64,000 nt of DNA from Duganella aquatilis (lineage in GTDB: Bacteria; Pseudomonadota; Gammaproteobacteria; Burkholderiales; Burkholderiaceae_D): contig NZ_WKJL01000007.1 in NCBI RefSeq assembly GCF_009674565.1, positions 149,691 to 213,690 of the forward strand, written 5' to 3'. Within the stretch, counting starts at the first letter, position 1. Each line of letters opens with the position of its first letter. Below are positions 35,966 through 43,651 of this stretch, piece after piece. The notes below the pieces were generated by a model. The model was not told the DNA's origin. It searched no databases and saw only the letters and a program-made list of their open reading frames with translations. The position numbers and the translations under genes were made by a program.

Positions 35966-36910
35966 TTAGGCGGCAAGTTCTTTCGACCACGCGGCGTACC
36001 AGGTGCGGAACAGCGCGTACTGATCGGCGGCGTAGCGGCGCTGGGCGTCGCTGAGCACGTCGGTTTCGTTGAAGTGCAGACTATATTCCTTATCGCCGTT
36101 GAGTACCATCAGATATTTGTAGTACAGCACCAAGTCGGTGCCTTCATCGAACGACGACAGCACCGCCAGCGCCGACTCCAGCTCGCGCGCCTGGCGCCGC
36201 GCCACCGCATCGCCCTTGGCCGCGCGGCGGCACAGGTCCACCAGTTGCAGCACCTCGCGCGGCAGCGCATTGCCGATGCCGGTGATGGCGCCGGTCGCGC
36301 CGCAGTTGACGAAGCCGTGGAACACCTGGGTGTCCACGCCCACCATCAGCGTCACCTCGTCGTCCTGGCTGGTGATGTGTTCGGCCGCGTAGCGCAGGTC
36401 GGTGGCGCCGCCGAATTCCTTGAAGCCGATCAGGTTGGGATGCTGCGCGCGCAGCGCGAAGAACAGGTCGGCGCGGGTGGCGAAGCCGTAGTACGGGCTG
36501 TTGTAGATCACGCTCGGCAGCGCCGGCGCCGCGGCCAGGATGGCGGAAAAGTGCGCCTTCTGCGCGGCCGGCGACGCGCCGCGCGACAGCAGGCGCGGAA
36601 TCACCATCAGGCCGCTTGCGCCAACCTTGGCCGCGTGCGCCGCATGCGACACCGCCTCCTTCGAATTGACGGCGCCGGTGCCGACGATGGTCGGCACGCC
36701 GGCCGCCACCAGGCGCGCCACGCCTTCCTGGCGCTGCGCTTCGCTCAGCAGCGGCCAGTCGCCCATGGAGCCGCAATACACCACCGCGCTCATGCCGATC
36801 TCCACCAGCTCGCGCCCCTTGGCGACCAGCGCATCGAAATCCGGCTGGCGGTCGGCCGTGCACGGGGTCATCAGGGCGGGAATGGTGCCGGTGAAAATAT
36901 TGTCGCTCAC
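35966..36910 (-). CDS. DapA-superfamily aldolase/lyase
   Basis: 314 residues, the normal size of a dihydrodipicolinate-synthase-family TIM barrel. The Schiff-base Lys164 lies in G-F-K-E-F-G-G and the proton-relay Tyr136 in I-Y-N-S-P-Y-Y. The usual G-T-T-G-E substrate loop reads C-G-S-M-G-D, so it is not a lysine-pathway DapA. Members with such loops act as keto-acid aldolases or dehydratases, for example on 2-keto-3-deoxy sugar acids or hydroxyproline products. The location beside an enolase-type dehydratase, MFS and porin supports a sugar-acid role. Confidence 0.87.
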   Translation of the reverse strand: MSDNIFTGTIPALMTPCTADRQPDFDALVAKGRELVEIGMSAVVYCGSMGDWPLLSEAQRQEGVARLVAAGVPTIVGTGAVNSKEAVSHAAHAAKVGASGLMVIPRLLSRGASPAAQKAHFSAILAAAPALPSVIYNSPYYGFATRADLFFALRAQHPNLIGFKEFGGATDLRYAAEHITSQDDEVTLMVGVDTQVFHGFVNCGATGAITGIGNALPREVLQLVDLCRRAAKGDAVARRQARELESALAVLSSFDEGTDLVLYYKYLMVLNGDKEYSLHFNETDVLSDAQRRYAADQYALFRTWYAAWSKELAA

Positions 36911-36978
36911 GGTGGATCCTTTTCAATTGGGAAGGTGGTTGCGGGAGCTGGCTCCCGTCTTCCCACATGATAGCCCAT

Positions 36979-36997
36979 ATTGGATATTTTATACAAT
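36979..36997. promoter_or_regulatory. Inverted repeat, candidate GntR operator
   Basis: Arms ATTGGATA and TATACAAT match at seven of eight positions around a three-base centre, 69 bases upstream of the aldolase start. The A/T-rich TATACAAT resembles the half-sites of FCD-type GntR proteins. It probably overlaps the promoter of the aldolase-GntR unit. Confidence 0.5.
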
Positions 36998-37020
36998 CTG
37001 AACTTGCAGACCGCATTCGC

Positions 37021-38115
37021 TCAGAACAACATGCGCACGCCGAGGGTGCTGGCGCGGTTGCCGCTGCCGCTTTCGCTGCTGTTGACCACCGTGTAGCCGG
37101 CGCCGTTGCGGTTGTCGAGATGGCCGTAGGCGACGTACAGATCGGTGCGCTTGGAAAGCGGATAGCTGTAGGCGATGCTGGACAGGCGCGCATCCTGGTT
37201 GAAGCGGGTGCGGTCGTCCTTCATCAGGTACAGGCCCATCAGCGTGCCGCTGCCCAGCGGCAGCTGGAAGCCCAGCAGCAGATCGCGGCTGTCGGTCGAC
37301 GGGACCGCCTTGATGCCGCTGTAGGCATTGGGCACGCCGAACGGCGCACTGTTGTAGCCCTTGTCGCGGCCATAGCTGAAGAAGCCCCGGAACGGGCCGA
37401 AATCGTAGTTGGTGACCAGCAGGATGTTGGTGCCGATGTCGTGGCTGGCGGCCGGCGCGGCGGCAGTGGCCGCCGACGCCGCGATGTCGCTGTTGCGGTT
37501 GTTGTAGACCAGGCGCGCGTTCAGCTTGCCGCTGGTGTAGCGCAACGAACCGCCCATCTGGCGCCCGGCGCCGGCGTCGCCGGCCTGCTCGCCCATGGCA
37601 TAGGCCAGGTCCAGCGCCCAGCCGTCGACTTCCGGCGTGATGTAGTACACGGTGTTGCTGGTGCGGGTGCCGTTGCCGGCGGTCGGCAGCAAGGTCTTGG
37701 CGTTGCCGACGTAACCGGTGCGCAACGGATCGGCCACCTGCGTCACGGCCCAGAACAGCGGCGTGTACTGGCGGCCGAAGGTCAGCGTGCCGTAATTGGT
37801 CTTCATGCCGGCGAACGCCTGGCGGTTGAACAGCGTGTTGGCCACGTCGTTTTCGCCGGTATCGATCTTCAGGCCGGACTCCAGCGTGAAGATCGCGGCG
37901 TTGCCGCCGCCCAGGTCTTCATAGCCGCGCAACCCCAGGCGCGAGGCGGCGGCGACGCCGCTGGTCAGCTTGGTCAGCATGCCGCTGGCGCCGCCGCTTT
38001 CACGCACCAGGCCGGCATCCATGATGCCGTACAGCGTGACGCTGGAGGTTTGTGCCTGTGCTATGCCCGTGAGGGCGCCTGCCACTGCGATGGCGGCGAT
38101 GCTTGCTCGTTTCAT
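37021..38115 (-). CDS. Gram-negative porin (Burkholderiales type)
   Basis: 364 residues with a signal peptide ending A-Q-A and the porin start S-S-V-T-L-Y-G-I-M-D-A-G-L. There are alternating beta-strand patterns, S-R-L-G-L-R-G-Y-E-D-L-G-G-G-N-A near 58, L-F-N-R-Q-A-F-A-G-M near 90, and a terminal Phe (R-M-L-F), the outer-membrane assembly signal. It forms a trimeric 16-strand channel. It follows the MFS gene by 35 bases, suggesting it admits the same substrate across the outer membrane. Confidence 0.92.
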   Translation of the reverse strand: MKRASIAAIAVAGALTGIAQAQTSSVTLYGIMDAGLVRESGGASGMLTKLTSGVAAASRLGLRGYEDLGGGNAAIFTLESGLKIDTGENDVANTLFNRQAFAGMKTNYGTLTFGRQYTPLFWAVTQVADPLRTGYVGNAKTLLPTAGNGTRTSNTVYYITPEVDGWALDLAYAMGEQAGDAGAGRQMGGSLRYTSGKLNARLVYNNRNSDIAASAATAAAPAASHDIGTNILLVTNYDFGPFRGFFSYGRDKGYNSAPFGVPNAYSGIKAVPSTDSRDLLLGFQLPLGSGTLMGLYLMKDDRTRFNQDARLSSIAYSYPLSKRTDLYVAYGHLDNRNGAGYTVVNSSESGSGNRASTLGVRMLF

Positions 38116-38150
38116 GTCTCACTCCAGGAAGGTGGTTGTCGGCTGCTTGC

Positions 38151-39545
38151 TTAGTTGTTTGCAGCCTGGTATGGCGAGTTGCGGAACTCGAATCGCTTGA
38201 TCGGGCCGACCACCAGCAGGTAGCAGACGATTGCCAGGGCGGCGTTGGCGCCGATGAACACCAGCGCGGCGGCGAATGAGCCGGTGCCCTGCAGCAGGTA
38301 GCCGATGATGATCGGCGTGGTGATGCCGGAGATATTGCCGAAGGTGTTGAACAGGCCGCCGCTGAGGCCGGCAGCCTCCTTCGGCGAGGTGTCGGCCACC
38401 ACCGCCCAGCCCAGCGCCCCCAGTCCCTTGCCGAAGAAGGCCAGCGACATGATGCACACCACCAGCCAGTCGGCCGTCACATAATTGCACGCGACCACAC
38501 TCATCGACAGCAGCATGCCGGCCACGATCGGCGTCTTGCGCGCCACCGCCAGCGAGCAGTTGGCCTTCAGCAGCCGGTCCGACAGCACGCCGCCGAGGAT
38601 GCCGCCGATGAAGCCCGCCACCGCCGGCAGCGCCGCCACGAAACCGGCCTTGAGGATGGTCATATGGCGCTCCTGCACCAGATACACGGGGAACCAGGTC
38701 AGGAAGAAATAGGTCAGGGTCGAAATCGAATACTGGCCGATGTAAATCCCCAGCAGCATGCGGTTGCCCAGCATCTCCTTGACGCACTGCCAGGAATTGA
38801 GCTTGCGGCGCACGGTCGCCGGATTGCGGTCATCCAGATCGATCATCGCGCCGCCCTGCCGGATGTAGTCGATTTCCGCCTGGTTGACCAGCGGATGGTC
38901 TTTCGGCACATAGACCGTACGCATCCACAGCAGCGCGGTCAATATGCCCAGCGCGCCCATCACGTAAAACACGCTCTCCCAGCCATGCGCGTGCACCAGC
39001 CATCCCATCAGCGGGGCAAACAGGACGGTGGCAAAATACTGCGCGGCGTTGAACACCGCCACCGCCCTGCCCCGTTCCGCTGTCGGAAACCAGGTCGAGG
39101 TCAGGCGGCTGTTGCCCGGAAAGGACGGCGCCTCGGCCGCGCCGACCAGCAGGCGCAGCGCAAACAGCACCGCCACCGCCAGGCCGCCGGTGAAAAAGCC
39201 CACCGTGCCCTGCAGCAGGGTGAAAGTCGACCACAGCATGATGCTGCAGAAGTAGGTCAGCTTGGAGCCGAAGCGGTCCAGCAGCCAGCCGCCCGGCATC
39301 TGCGCGATCATGTACGACCAGGCGAATGCCGAGAAAATATAGCCCATCTCCACCGGCGACAGATTGAACAGCTTCTTGATCTCCGGGCCGGCGATGGCCA
39401 TGGTGGCGCGGTCGGCGAAGTTGATGGTGGTGGCCAGGAACAGCATGGCCAGAATCAGATAGCGCACGCGGGTGGGCTTGGCCTGGCGGGCGGCGAACGG
39501 CGGCGGCGCGGCCTCGTCCAGTTGGGACGCGAGATGGGCATTCAT
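38151..39545 (-). CDS. MFS transporter, anion:cation symporter (hexuronate/galactonate) type
   Basis: 464 residues with about twelve membrane helices. The N-terminal part has I-N-F-A-D-R-A-T-M-A-I-A-G-P near helix 1, then G-Y-I-F-S-A-F-A-W-S-Y and the loop D-R-F-G-S-K, all typical of the ACS family that imports hexonates, hexuronates and glucarate with protons. It starts 27 bases after the dehydratase gene in the same direction and precedes the porin, which fits an uptake-and-breakdown operon for a sugar acid. Confidence 0.9.
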   Translation of the reverse strand: MNAHLASQLDEAAPPPFAARQAKPTRVRYLILAMLFLATTINFADRATMAIAGPEIKKLFNLSPVEMGYIFSAFAWSYMIAQMPGGWLLDRFGSKLTYFCSIMLWSTFTLLQGTVGFFTGGLAVAVLFALRLLVGAAEAPSFPGNSRLTSTWFPTAERGRAVAVFNAAQYFATVLFAPLMGWLVHAHGWESVFYVMGALGILTALLWMRTVYVPKDHPLVNQAEIDYIRQGGAMIDLDDRNPATVRRKLNSWQCVKEMLGNRMLLGIYIGQYSISTLTYFFLTWFPVYLVQERHMTILKAGFVAALPAVAGFIGGILGGVLSDRLLKANCSLAVARKTPIVAGMLLSMSVVACNYVTADWLVVCIMSLAFFGKGLGALGWAVVADTSPKEAAGLSGGLFNTFGNISGITTPIIIGYLLQGTGSFAAALVFIGANAALAIVCYLLVVGPIKRFEFRNSPYQAANN

Positions 39546-39572
39546 ATTATTGTCTCCGGTTGTAGTGAATTA

Positions 39573-40784
39573 TTAGCTGCGGGCTTTGCCGCTGACGCGC
39601 ACCGTGGCGTCGTCACGCGTGCGCATCTGCGGATGCAGCGCGGCGCCCAGGCCCGGCGCGGTCGGCGCCAGCGCCTTGCCTTGATCGATTTGCGGCAGCG
39701 CGGTCACCAGCTCGCGATACCAGGTCGACAGCGAAGCGCGCACCACCTCCTGGTAGATCGCCGACGGCGAGTGCAGCGCCAGGTGCAGGCCCGCCCACAG
39801 CGCCACCGGACCGGTGCAGTCGTGCGGCGCCAGCGGCTTGGCGTAGGCTTCGGCCAGCGCGGCGATCTTGCGGCCTTGCGTCAGGCCGCCGCACCACACC
39901 AGATCCAGCATCACCACGTCGGCGGCGCCGGCGGCCAGCATGTCGCGGAACGGCACCACGCCGCCCAGCGTCTCGCTGCCGCAGATCGGCGTGCGGGTCT
40001 GGCGGCGCAGGTCGGCCAGCGTGGCGTTGTCGTCCATTTTGGAAATCGGGTCCTCGGCCCAGAACACGCCGTAGTCCTCCAGCGCGCGGCAGATGCGGAT
40101 CGCCGCATGGCTGCCCCACAGGCTGTGCAGCTCGCACATGATTTCGATGCGGTCGCCGACGGCGTCGCGGATCTTGCGGAACGGCTCCAGCCCGGCCTTC
40201 AGATCCTGCAGGTTGATGCGCTGGCCGGCACTGGCCGGCGCGTAGATGTCGAACGGCCAGATCTTCATCGCCGAATAGCCCTCTTCCACCAGGCTGACGG
40301 CCAGCTCGCCGGCGTCGCGCATGAAGGCCACCTGGTCGTCGTAGGGGCCTTGCATGGCTTCCTTGCCGCTGGCGTCGCGGCGCGCGCTGCCGGTGCTGTT
40401 GAAGTCGTAGCCGGCGCAAGTGTTGTAGACCTCGATCGACGGCCGCACCGCGCCGCCCAGCGCGACGTGGATCGGCACGCCCTGGCGCTGGCCGGCCAGG
40501 TCCCACAACGCAATGTCGACCGCGCTGGCGGCGCGGATCTCCGCGCTGGCGCTGTTGAAACCGAGGTAGGTGGTGCTCAGGTGGCGCGACACCGCCTCGA
40601 TCTGGCGGGCGTCGCGGCCGATCAGCCAGGGCGCGACCTGGTCGTGCAGGATGGCCTCCACCGCGCTGGAGCCGCGGAAAGTTTCGCCCAGGCCGGTCAG
40701 GCCGTCCTCGGTTTCAATTTCCACCCAAATCAGGTTGGGACGGGCGGCGATGCGCGTGGTGCGCAGTGCGGTGATGCTAGACAT
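39573..40784 (-). CDS. Enolase-superfamily sugar-acid dehydratase
   Basis: 403 residues of the mandelate racemase/muconate-lactonizing fold. The capping domain starts I-T-A-L-R-T-T-R. In the barrel, S-A-M-K-I-W (near 200) carries the general base region, and the three metal ligands are Glu in M-C-E-L-H, Glu in W-A-E-D-P and Glu in G-S-E-T-L-G. His in A-P-H-D-C near 310 is a possible second catalytic residue. This set resembles galactonate/mannonate-type dehydratases, which remove water from aldonates to give 2-keto-3-deoxy acids, a logical substrate for the DapA-type lyase at 35966. Exact substrate not readable. Confidence 0.87.
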   Translation of the reverse strand: MSSITALRTTRIAARPNLIWVEIETEDGLTGLGETFRGSSAVEAILHDQVAPWLIGRDARQIEAVSRHLSTTYLGFNSASAEIRAASAVDIALWDLAGQRQGVPIHVALGGAVRPSIEVYNTCAGYDFNSTGSARRDASGKEAMQGPYDDQVAFMRDAGELAVSLVEEGYSAMKIWPFDIYAPASAGQRINLQDLKAGLEPFRKIRDAVGDRIEIMCELHSLWGSHAAIRICRALEDYGVFWAEDPISKMDDNATLADLRRQTRTPICGSETLGGVVPFRDMLAAGAADVVMLDLVWCGGLTQGRKIAALAEAYAKPLAPHDCTGPVALWAGLHLALHSPSAIYQEVVRASLSTWYRELVTALPQIDQGKALAPTAPGLGAALHPQMRTRDDATVRVSGKARS

Positions 40785-40829
40785 AAGACCTCGTGTTGAT
40801 GGTTATTCACTGAGGCTATGGTCATCCAC

Positions 40830-40858
40830 GCTGTAAAAGCTGTCAATTAAAATGTCAG
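40830..40858 (-). promoter_or_regulatory. Candidate promoter of the sugar-acid operon
   Basis: On the minus strand CTGACA (40853-40858) and TACAGC (40830-40835) are separated by 17 bases, placed 46 bases before the dehydratase start. A TTGACA at 40841-40846 lies between them. Both boxes are imperfect. Confidence 0.35.
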
Positions 40859-40865
40859 TTATTTT

Positions 40866-40886
40866 AAATGCTGTCATACAGCTTTT
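40866..40886. promoter_or_regulatory. Palindrome, candidate operator of the divergent GntR protein
   Basis: Perfect core GCTGT-CAT-ACAGC (40870-40882), extended by near-matching AAAT and TTTT flanks. A further half-site AAAAGCTGTC lies at 40836-40845, overlapping the putative promoter of the dehydratase gene. The position between the dehydratase (start 40784) and the GntR gene (start 40956) fits control of both. Confidence 0.6.
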
Positions 40887-40955
40887 CCGTAATGGTTTGA
40901 ATCAGGCAGGCAGTATGAGAAGATCACGCCAGTGATTTCAGAGGGAAGCGTAACG

Positions 40956-41639
40956 ATGTCAGAAGGTTTTTTGGGCGACAAGGTGTATGAGGGTCTGAGC
41001 GCTCTGTTCGGCACGCCGGGATTCAGCGCAGGCGCGAAGCTGCCCAGCGAAAATGCGTTGGCGGAACGCTTCAACGTCTCGCGCCCGGTGGTGCGCCAGG
41101 CGCTGGTGCAGTTGCGCACCGAGGGCCGGGTCTATTCGCGCAAGGGCTCGGGCAACTACGTCAGCGAAAAGCCGGAACCGCAACCGGTGATTCCGTTCGG
41201 CGCCTTCCATAACATTCCGGATGTGCGTAACTTCCTGGAGTTCCGCTGCAGCCTGGAAGGCGAGATCGCCGCCCAGGCCGCGCGCCGCTGTCAGGCCGAC
41301 GAGGTGGCGGCAGTACATCACTGCCTGCTGCAATGGGAAAAAGCCGTGGCCGCCGGCCAGTCGGCCATCGAAGAAGACATCGCCTTCCACACCGCAATTG
41401 CCAACGCCAGCGGCAATCGCTTTTTTGCGTTGACGCTAGCCGCGATCAATGCCCAGTCGCGCTTTGCCATCCGCCTAGTGCGCGAACTCTCCGGCCGCGC
41501 CTTGGCATCCCGGCTGGACGACGTGCGCCGCGAACACCGGGCGATCGACGCCGCCATTACGGCGGGCGACGCGGACAAGGCCAAAACAGCGATGGCGTCA
41601 CATCTGCAGAACGGCATACGCCGCCTGTTCGAAGGCTAA
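40956..41639 (+). CDS. GntR/FadR-family regulator
   Basis: 227 residues from ATG 40956 behind GAGGGAAG; an upstream in-frame ATG at 40932 lacks a site. The DNA-binding part is K-L-P-S-E-N-A-L-A-E-R-F-N-V-S-R-P-V-V-R-Q-A split over residues about 32-55, followed by the FCD effector domain with D-I-A-F-H-T-A-I-A-N-A-S-G-N near 150 and E-H-R-A-I near 200. It is divergent from the dehydratase-MFS-porin operon and most likely represses it until the sugar acid is present. Confidence 0.92.
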   Translation: MSEGFLGDKVYEGLSALFGTPGFSAGAKLPSENALAERFNVSRPVVRQALVQLRTEGRVYSRKGSGNYVSEKPEPQPVIPFGAFHNIPDVRNFLEFRCSLEGEIAAQAARRCQADEVAAVHHCLLQWEKAVAAGQSAIEEDIAFHTAIANASGNRFFALTLAAINAQSRFAIRLVRELSGRALASRLDDVRREHRAIDAAITAGDADKAKTAMASHLQNGIRRLFEG

Positions 41640-41652
41640 GAGGCGGGCAAAA

Positions 41653-41682
41653 CAAAAAGCCTCCCGCAGAGGAGGCTTTTTG
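41653..41682. terminator. Bidirectional terminator between GntR gene and tRNA-Ser
   Basis: Arms of twelve bases, CAAAAAGCCTCC and GGAGGCTTTTTG, enclose a six-base loop. The T-run works on the plus strand for the GntR gene and the A-run on the minus strand for the tRNA. Confidence 0.88.
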
Positions 41683-41692
41683 TTTGTTCTGG

Positions 41693-41782
41693 CGGAGACG
41701 GTGGGATTCGAACCCACGATACAGGTATAAGCCGTATGCATCCTTAGCAGGGATGTGCCTTCGGCCACTCGGCCACGTCTCC
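41693..41782 (-). tRNA. tRNA-Ser (GCU), copy 2
   Basis: On the minus strand the acceptor arms are GGAGACG and CGTCTCC with discriminator G. The D-arm is G-CCGAGTGGCCGAAGGC, the anticodon stem CATCC/GGATG encloses the loop CTGCTAA with anticodon GCT, a long variable arm follows and the T-arm is GTGGG-TTCGAAT-CCCAC. CCA is not encoded. It reads AGC/AGU codons. The tRNA body is identical to the copy at 42058. Confidence 0.95.
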
Positions 41783-41836
41783 TAGTCGATTGCTCAACTA
41801 TGTCGTTTCTGCATGTGCAGATCAGACGAGCGCAAT

Positions 41837-41863
41837 ATTATAGGGTGGTGTGCGTTTGGTCAA
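41837..41863 (-). promoter_or_regulatory. Promoter boxes of tRNA-Ser copy 2
   Basis: Minus-strand TTGACC (41858-41863) and TATAAT (41837-41842) with a 15-base spacer. The same two boxes with the same spacing recur before the other copy, so the unit was duplicated with its promoter. Confidence 0.6.
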
Positions 41864-41910
41864 GGTTGGCTGTGCGGTGACGCGGGCGTCGCGCGCCCTC
41901 GTCGCGCGGA

Positions 41911-41971
41911 GCTGGCGCACAGCGCCAGCAGTTGGGCGATTCGGAGAGGGCTGGGCCGGCACGGCCCAGCC
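41911..41971. other. Two strong hairpins in the spacer between the tRNA copies
   Basis: GCTGGCGC and GCGCCAGC around ACA (41911-41929), then GGCTGGGCC and GGCCCAGCC around GGCAC (41949-41971). Both are perfect. Neither is followed by a convincing T-run. This GC-rich piece is present only between the two tRNA units and is not part of the repeated unit. Confidence 0.5.
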
Positions 41972-42016
41972 TTTCGAACCGGCCGCCTTGGCGCACCGTC
42001 TCCGTCCGGCACAAAC

Positions 42017-42046
42017 AAAAAAGCCTCCCGCAGGGGAGGCTTTTTT
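42017..42046. terminator. Terminator of tRNA-Ser copy 1
   Basis: AAAAAAGCCTCC and GGAGGCTTTTTT arms around a six-base loop, immediately downstream (on the minus strand) of the tRNA at 42058. It is nearly the same as the terminator at 41653, confirming the duplication includes the terminator. Confidence 0.88.
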
Positions 42047-42057
42047 GTTTGTTCTGG

Positions 42058-42147
42058 CGGAGACGGTGGGATTCGAACCCACGATACAGGTATAAGCCGT
42101 ATGCATCCTTAGCAGGGATGTGCCTTCGGCCACTCGGCCACGTCTCC
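42058..42147 (-). tRNA. tRNA-Ser (GCU), copy 1
   Basis: Same 90-base gene as at 41693: acceptor GGAGACG/CGTCTCC, anticodon GCT in loop CTGCTAA, long variable arm, TTCGAAT T-loop, no encoded CCA. The start-to-start offset of the two copies is 365 bases. Confidence 0.95.
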
Positions 42148-42206
42148 TAGTCGATTACTCAACTATGTCTTCCCTAACAAACTGCGCTAGAGCAGACGAC
42201 CGTCAT

Positions 42207-42233
42207 AGTATAGACCACGACCCGTTTGGTCAA
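42207..42233 (-). promoter_or_regulatory. Promoter boxes of tRNA-Ser copy 1
   Basis: Minus-strand TTGACC (42228-42233) and TATACT (42207-42212), spacer 15 bases, directly after the lysC stop. Confidence 0.6.
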
Positions 42234-42259
42234 GGCAACTTGGCGGTTTTTTGAGAAAA

Positions 42260-43507
42260 TTATGCCTTTTCCAGCTCGAACGCTTTGTGCAGCGCGCGCA
42301 CGGCCAGTTCCATGTATTTCTCGTCGATCAGCACCGAGATTTTGATTTCCGAGGTCGAGATCATCATGATGTTGATGCCCTCTTCCGACAGCGTGCGGAA
42401 CATCTGCGAGGCCACGCCCACGTGCGAACGCATGCCCACGCCCACCACCGAGATCTTCGACACCTTGGCGTCGCCGGTGATGCTGGCCGCGCCCAGTTGT
42501 TCCTTGGTGCTGTTCAGCACGTCGATCGCGCGCACGTAGTCGTTGCGCGACACGGTGAAGGTGAAATCGGTTTTACCGTCGACCGACTGATTCTGTATGA
42601 TCATGTCGACTTCGATGTTGGCGTCGGCCACCGGGCCCAGGATGTGGTAGGCCACGCCCGGACGGTCCGGCACGCCCAGCACGGTGATTTTGGCTTCATC
42701 GCGGTTAAAGGCGATACCGGAGATGACTGCTTGTTCCATGTTTTTATCTTCCTCAAACGAAATCAGGGTGCCCGAGTTGGCTTCCACTTCCAGGTCCAGC
42801 ATCGGGTCGGTCAGCGACGACAGCACGCGGGTCGGCACGCGGTAGTTGCCGGCGAATTCCACCGAACGGGTCTGCAGCACTTTCGAGCCCAGCGACGCCA
42901 GTTCCAGCATTTCTTCAAACGTGATCGCCTTCAGGCGGCGCGCTTCCGACACCACGCGCGGGTCGGTGGTGTAGACGCCGTCGACGTCGGTGAAGATCAG
43001 GCATTCGTCGGCCTTCATGGCGGCGGCAATCGCCACGGCCGAGGTGTCCGAGCCGCCACGGCCCAGCGTCGAGATGTTGCCGCCCTCATCCACGCCCTGG
43101 AAGCCGGTGATGATGACGATCTTGCCGTCATCCAGGTCGCGGTTGACCTTTTCGTTGTCGATCGACTGGATGCGGGCCTTGGTGAATGCGGAATCGGTTT
43201 TAATCGCGACTTGCCAGCCGGCGTAGGACACGGCTTTCTTGCCAATCGCCAGCAGCGCCATCGACAGCAGGCCGACCGAGACCTGCTCGCCGGTCGAGGC
43301 GATCATGTCCAGTTCGCGCGGGTCCGGCTGGGCCTGGATTTCCTTGGCCAGGGCGATCAGGCGGTTGGTTTCGCCCGACATTGCCGACGGCACGACCACG
43401 ATGCGGTGCCCGGCGTCATGCCACTTGGCGACGCGCCGCGCGACGTTCTTGATACGGTCCGTCGAACCCATCGACGTACCGCCATATTTGTGCACGATTA
43501 AAGCCAT
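42260..43507 (-). CDS. lysC: Aspartate kinase
   Basis: 415 residues. ATG 43507 gives M-A-L-I-V-H-K-Y-G-G-T-S-M-G, the standard N-terminus with the K-Y-G-G-T-S phosphate-binding motif; an upstream TTG would add seven odd residues. The kinase core has S-T-L-G-R-G-G-S-D-T-S-A and F-T-D-V-D-G-V-Y-T-T-D-P. Two C-terminal ACT domains (from about 265 and 345) bind lysine/threonine for feedback control. It phosphorylates aspartate, the first step to Lys, Thr, Met and diaminopimelate. The length is that of the stand-alone betaproteobacterial enzyme. Confidence 0.97.
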   Translation of the reverse strand: MALIVHKYGGTSMGSTDRIKNVARRVAKWHDAGHRIVVVPSAMSGETNRLIALAKEIQAQPDPRELDMIASTGEQVSVGLLSMALLAIGKKAVSYAGWQVAIKTDSAFTKARIQSIDNEKVNRDLDDGKIVIITGFQGVDEGGNISTLGRGGSDTSAVAIAAAMKADECLIFTDVDGVYTTDPRVVSEARRLKAITFEEMLELASLGSKVLQTRSVEFAGNYRVPTRVLSSLTDPMLDLEVEANSGTLISFEEDKNMEQAVISGIAFNRDEAKITVLGVPDRPGVAYHILGPVADANIEVDMIIQNQSVDGKTDFTFTVSRNDYVRAIDVLNSTKEQLGAASITGDAKVSKISVVGVGMRSHVGVASQMFRTLSEEGINIMMISTSEIKISVLIDEKYMELAVRALHKAFELEKA

Positions 43508-43651
43508 AACAGAGAGTTTTCCGCTCAAATAAAGGTAAATGGAACCCTAAACTCTACCTGCCGCAGTGCAAAATAACAAGTCAAAAAACTCATAATCTCA
43601 TACTGAATAGACATATCTACATACAAAATTCGGCAGATAGGGGGTTAATGT

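Noticed and set aside
41813..42133. Short open frames covering the tRNA-Ser copies
   Set aside because: They read through tRNA and terminator sequence, a common source of false small proteins.
41693..42147. tRNA-Ser locus as an integration site of a mobile element
   Set aside because: The repeated tRNA is full length and carries its own promoter and terminator, and no integrase gene or element cargo lies between or beside the copies.
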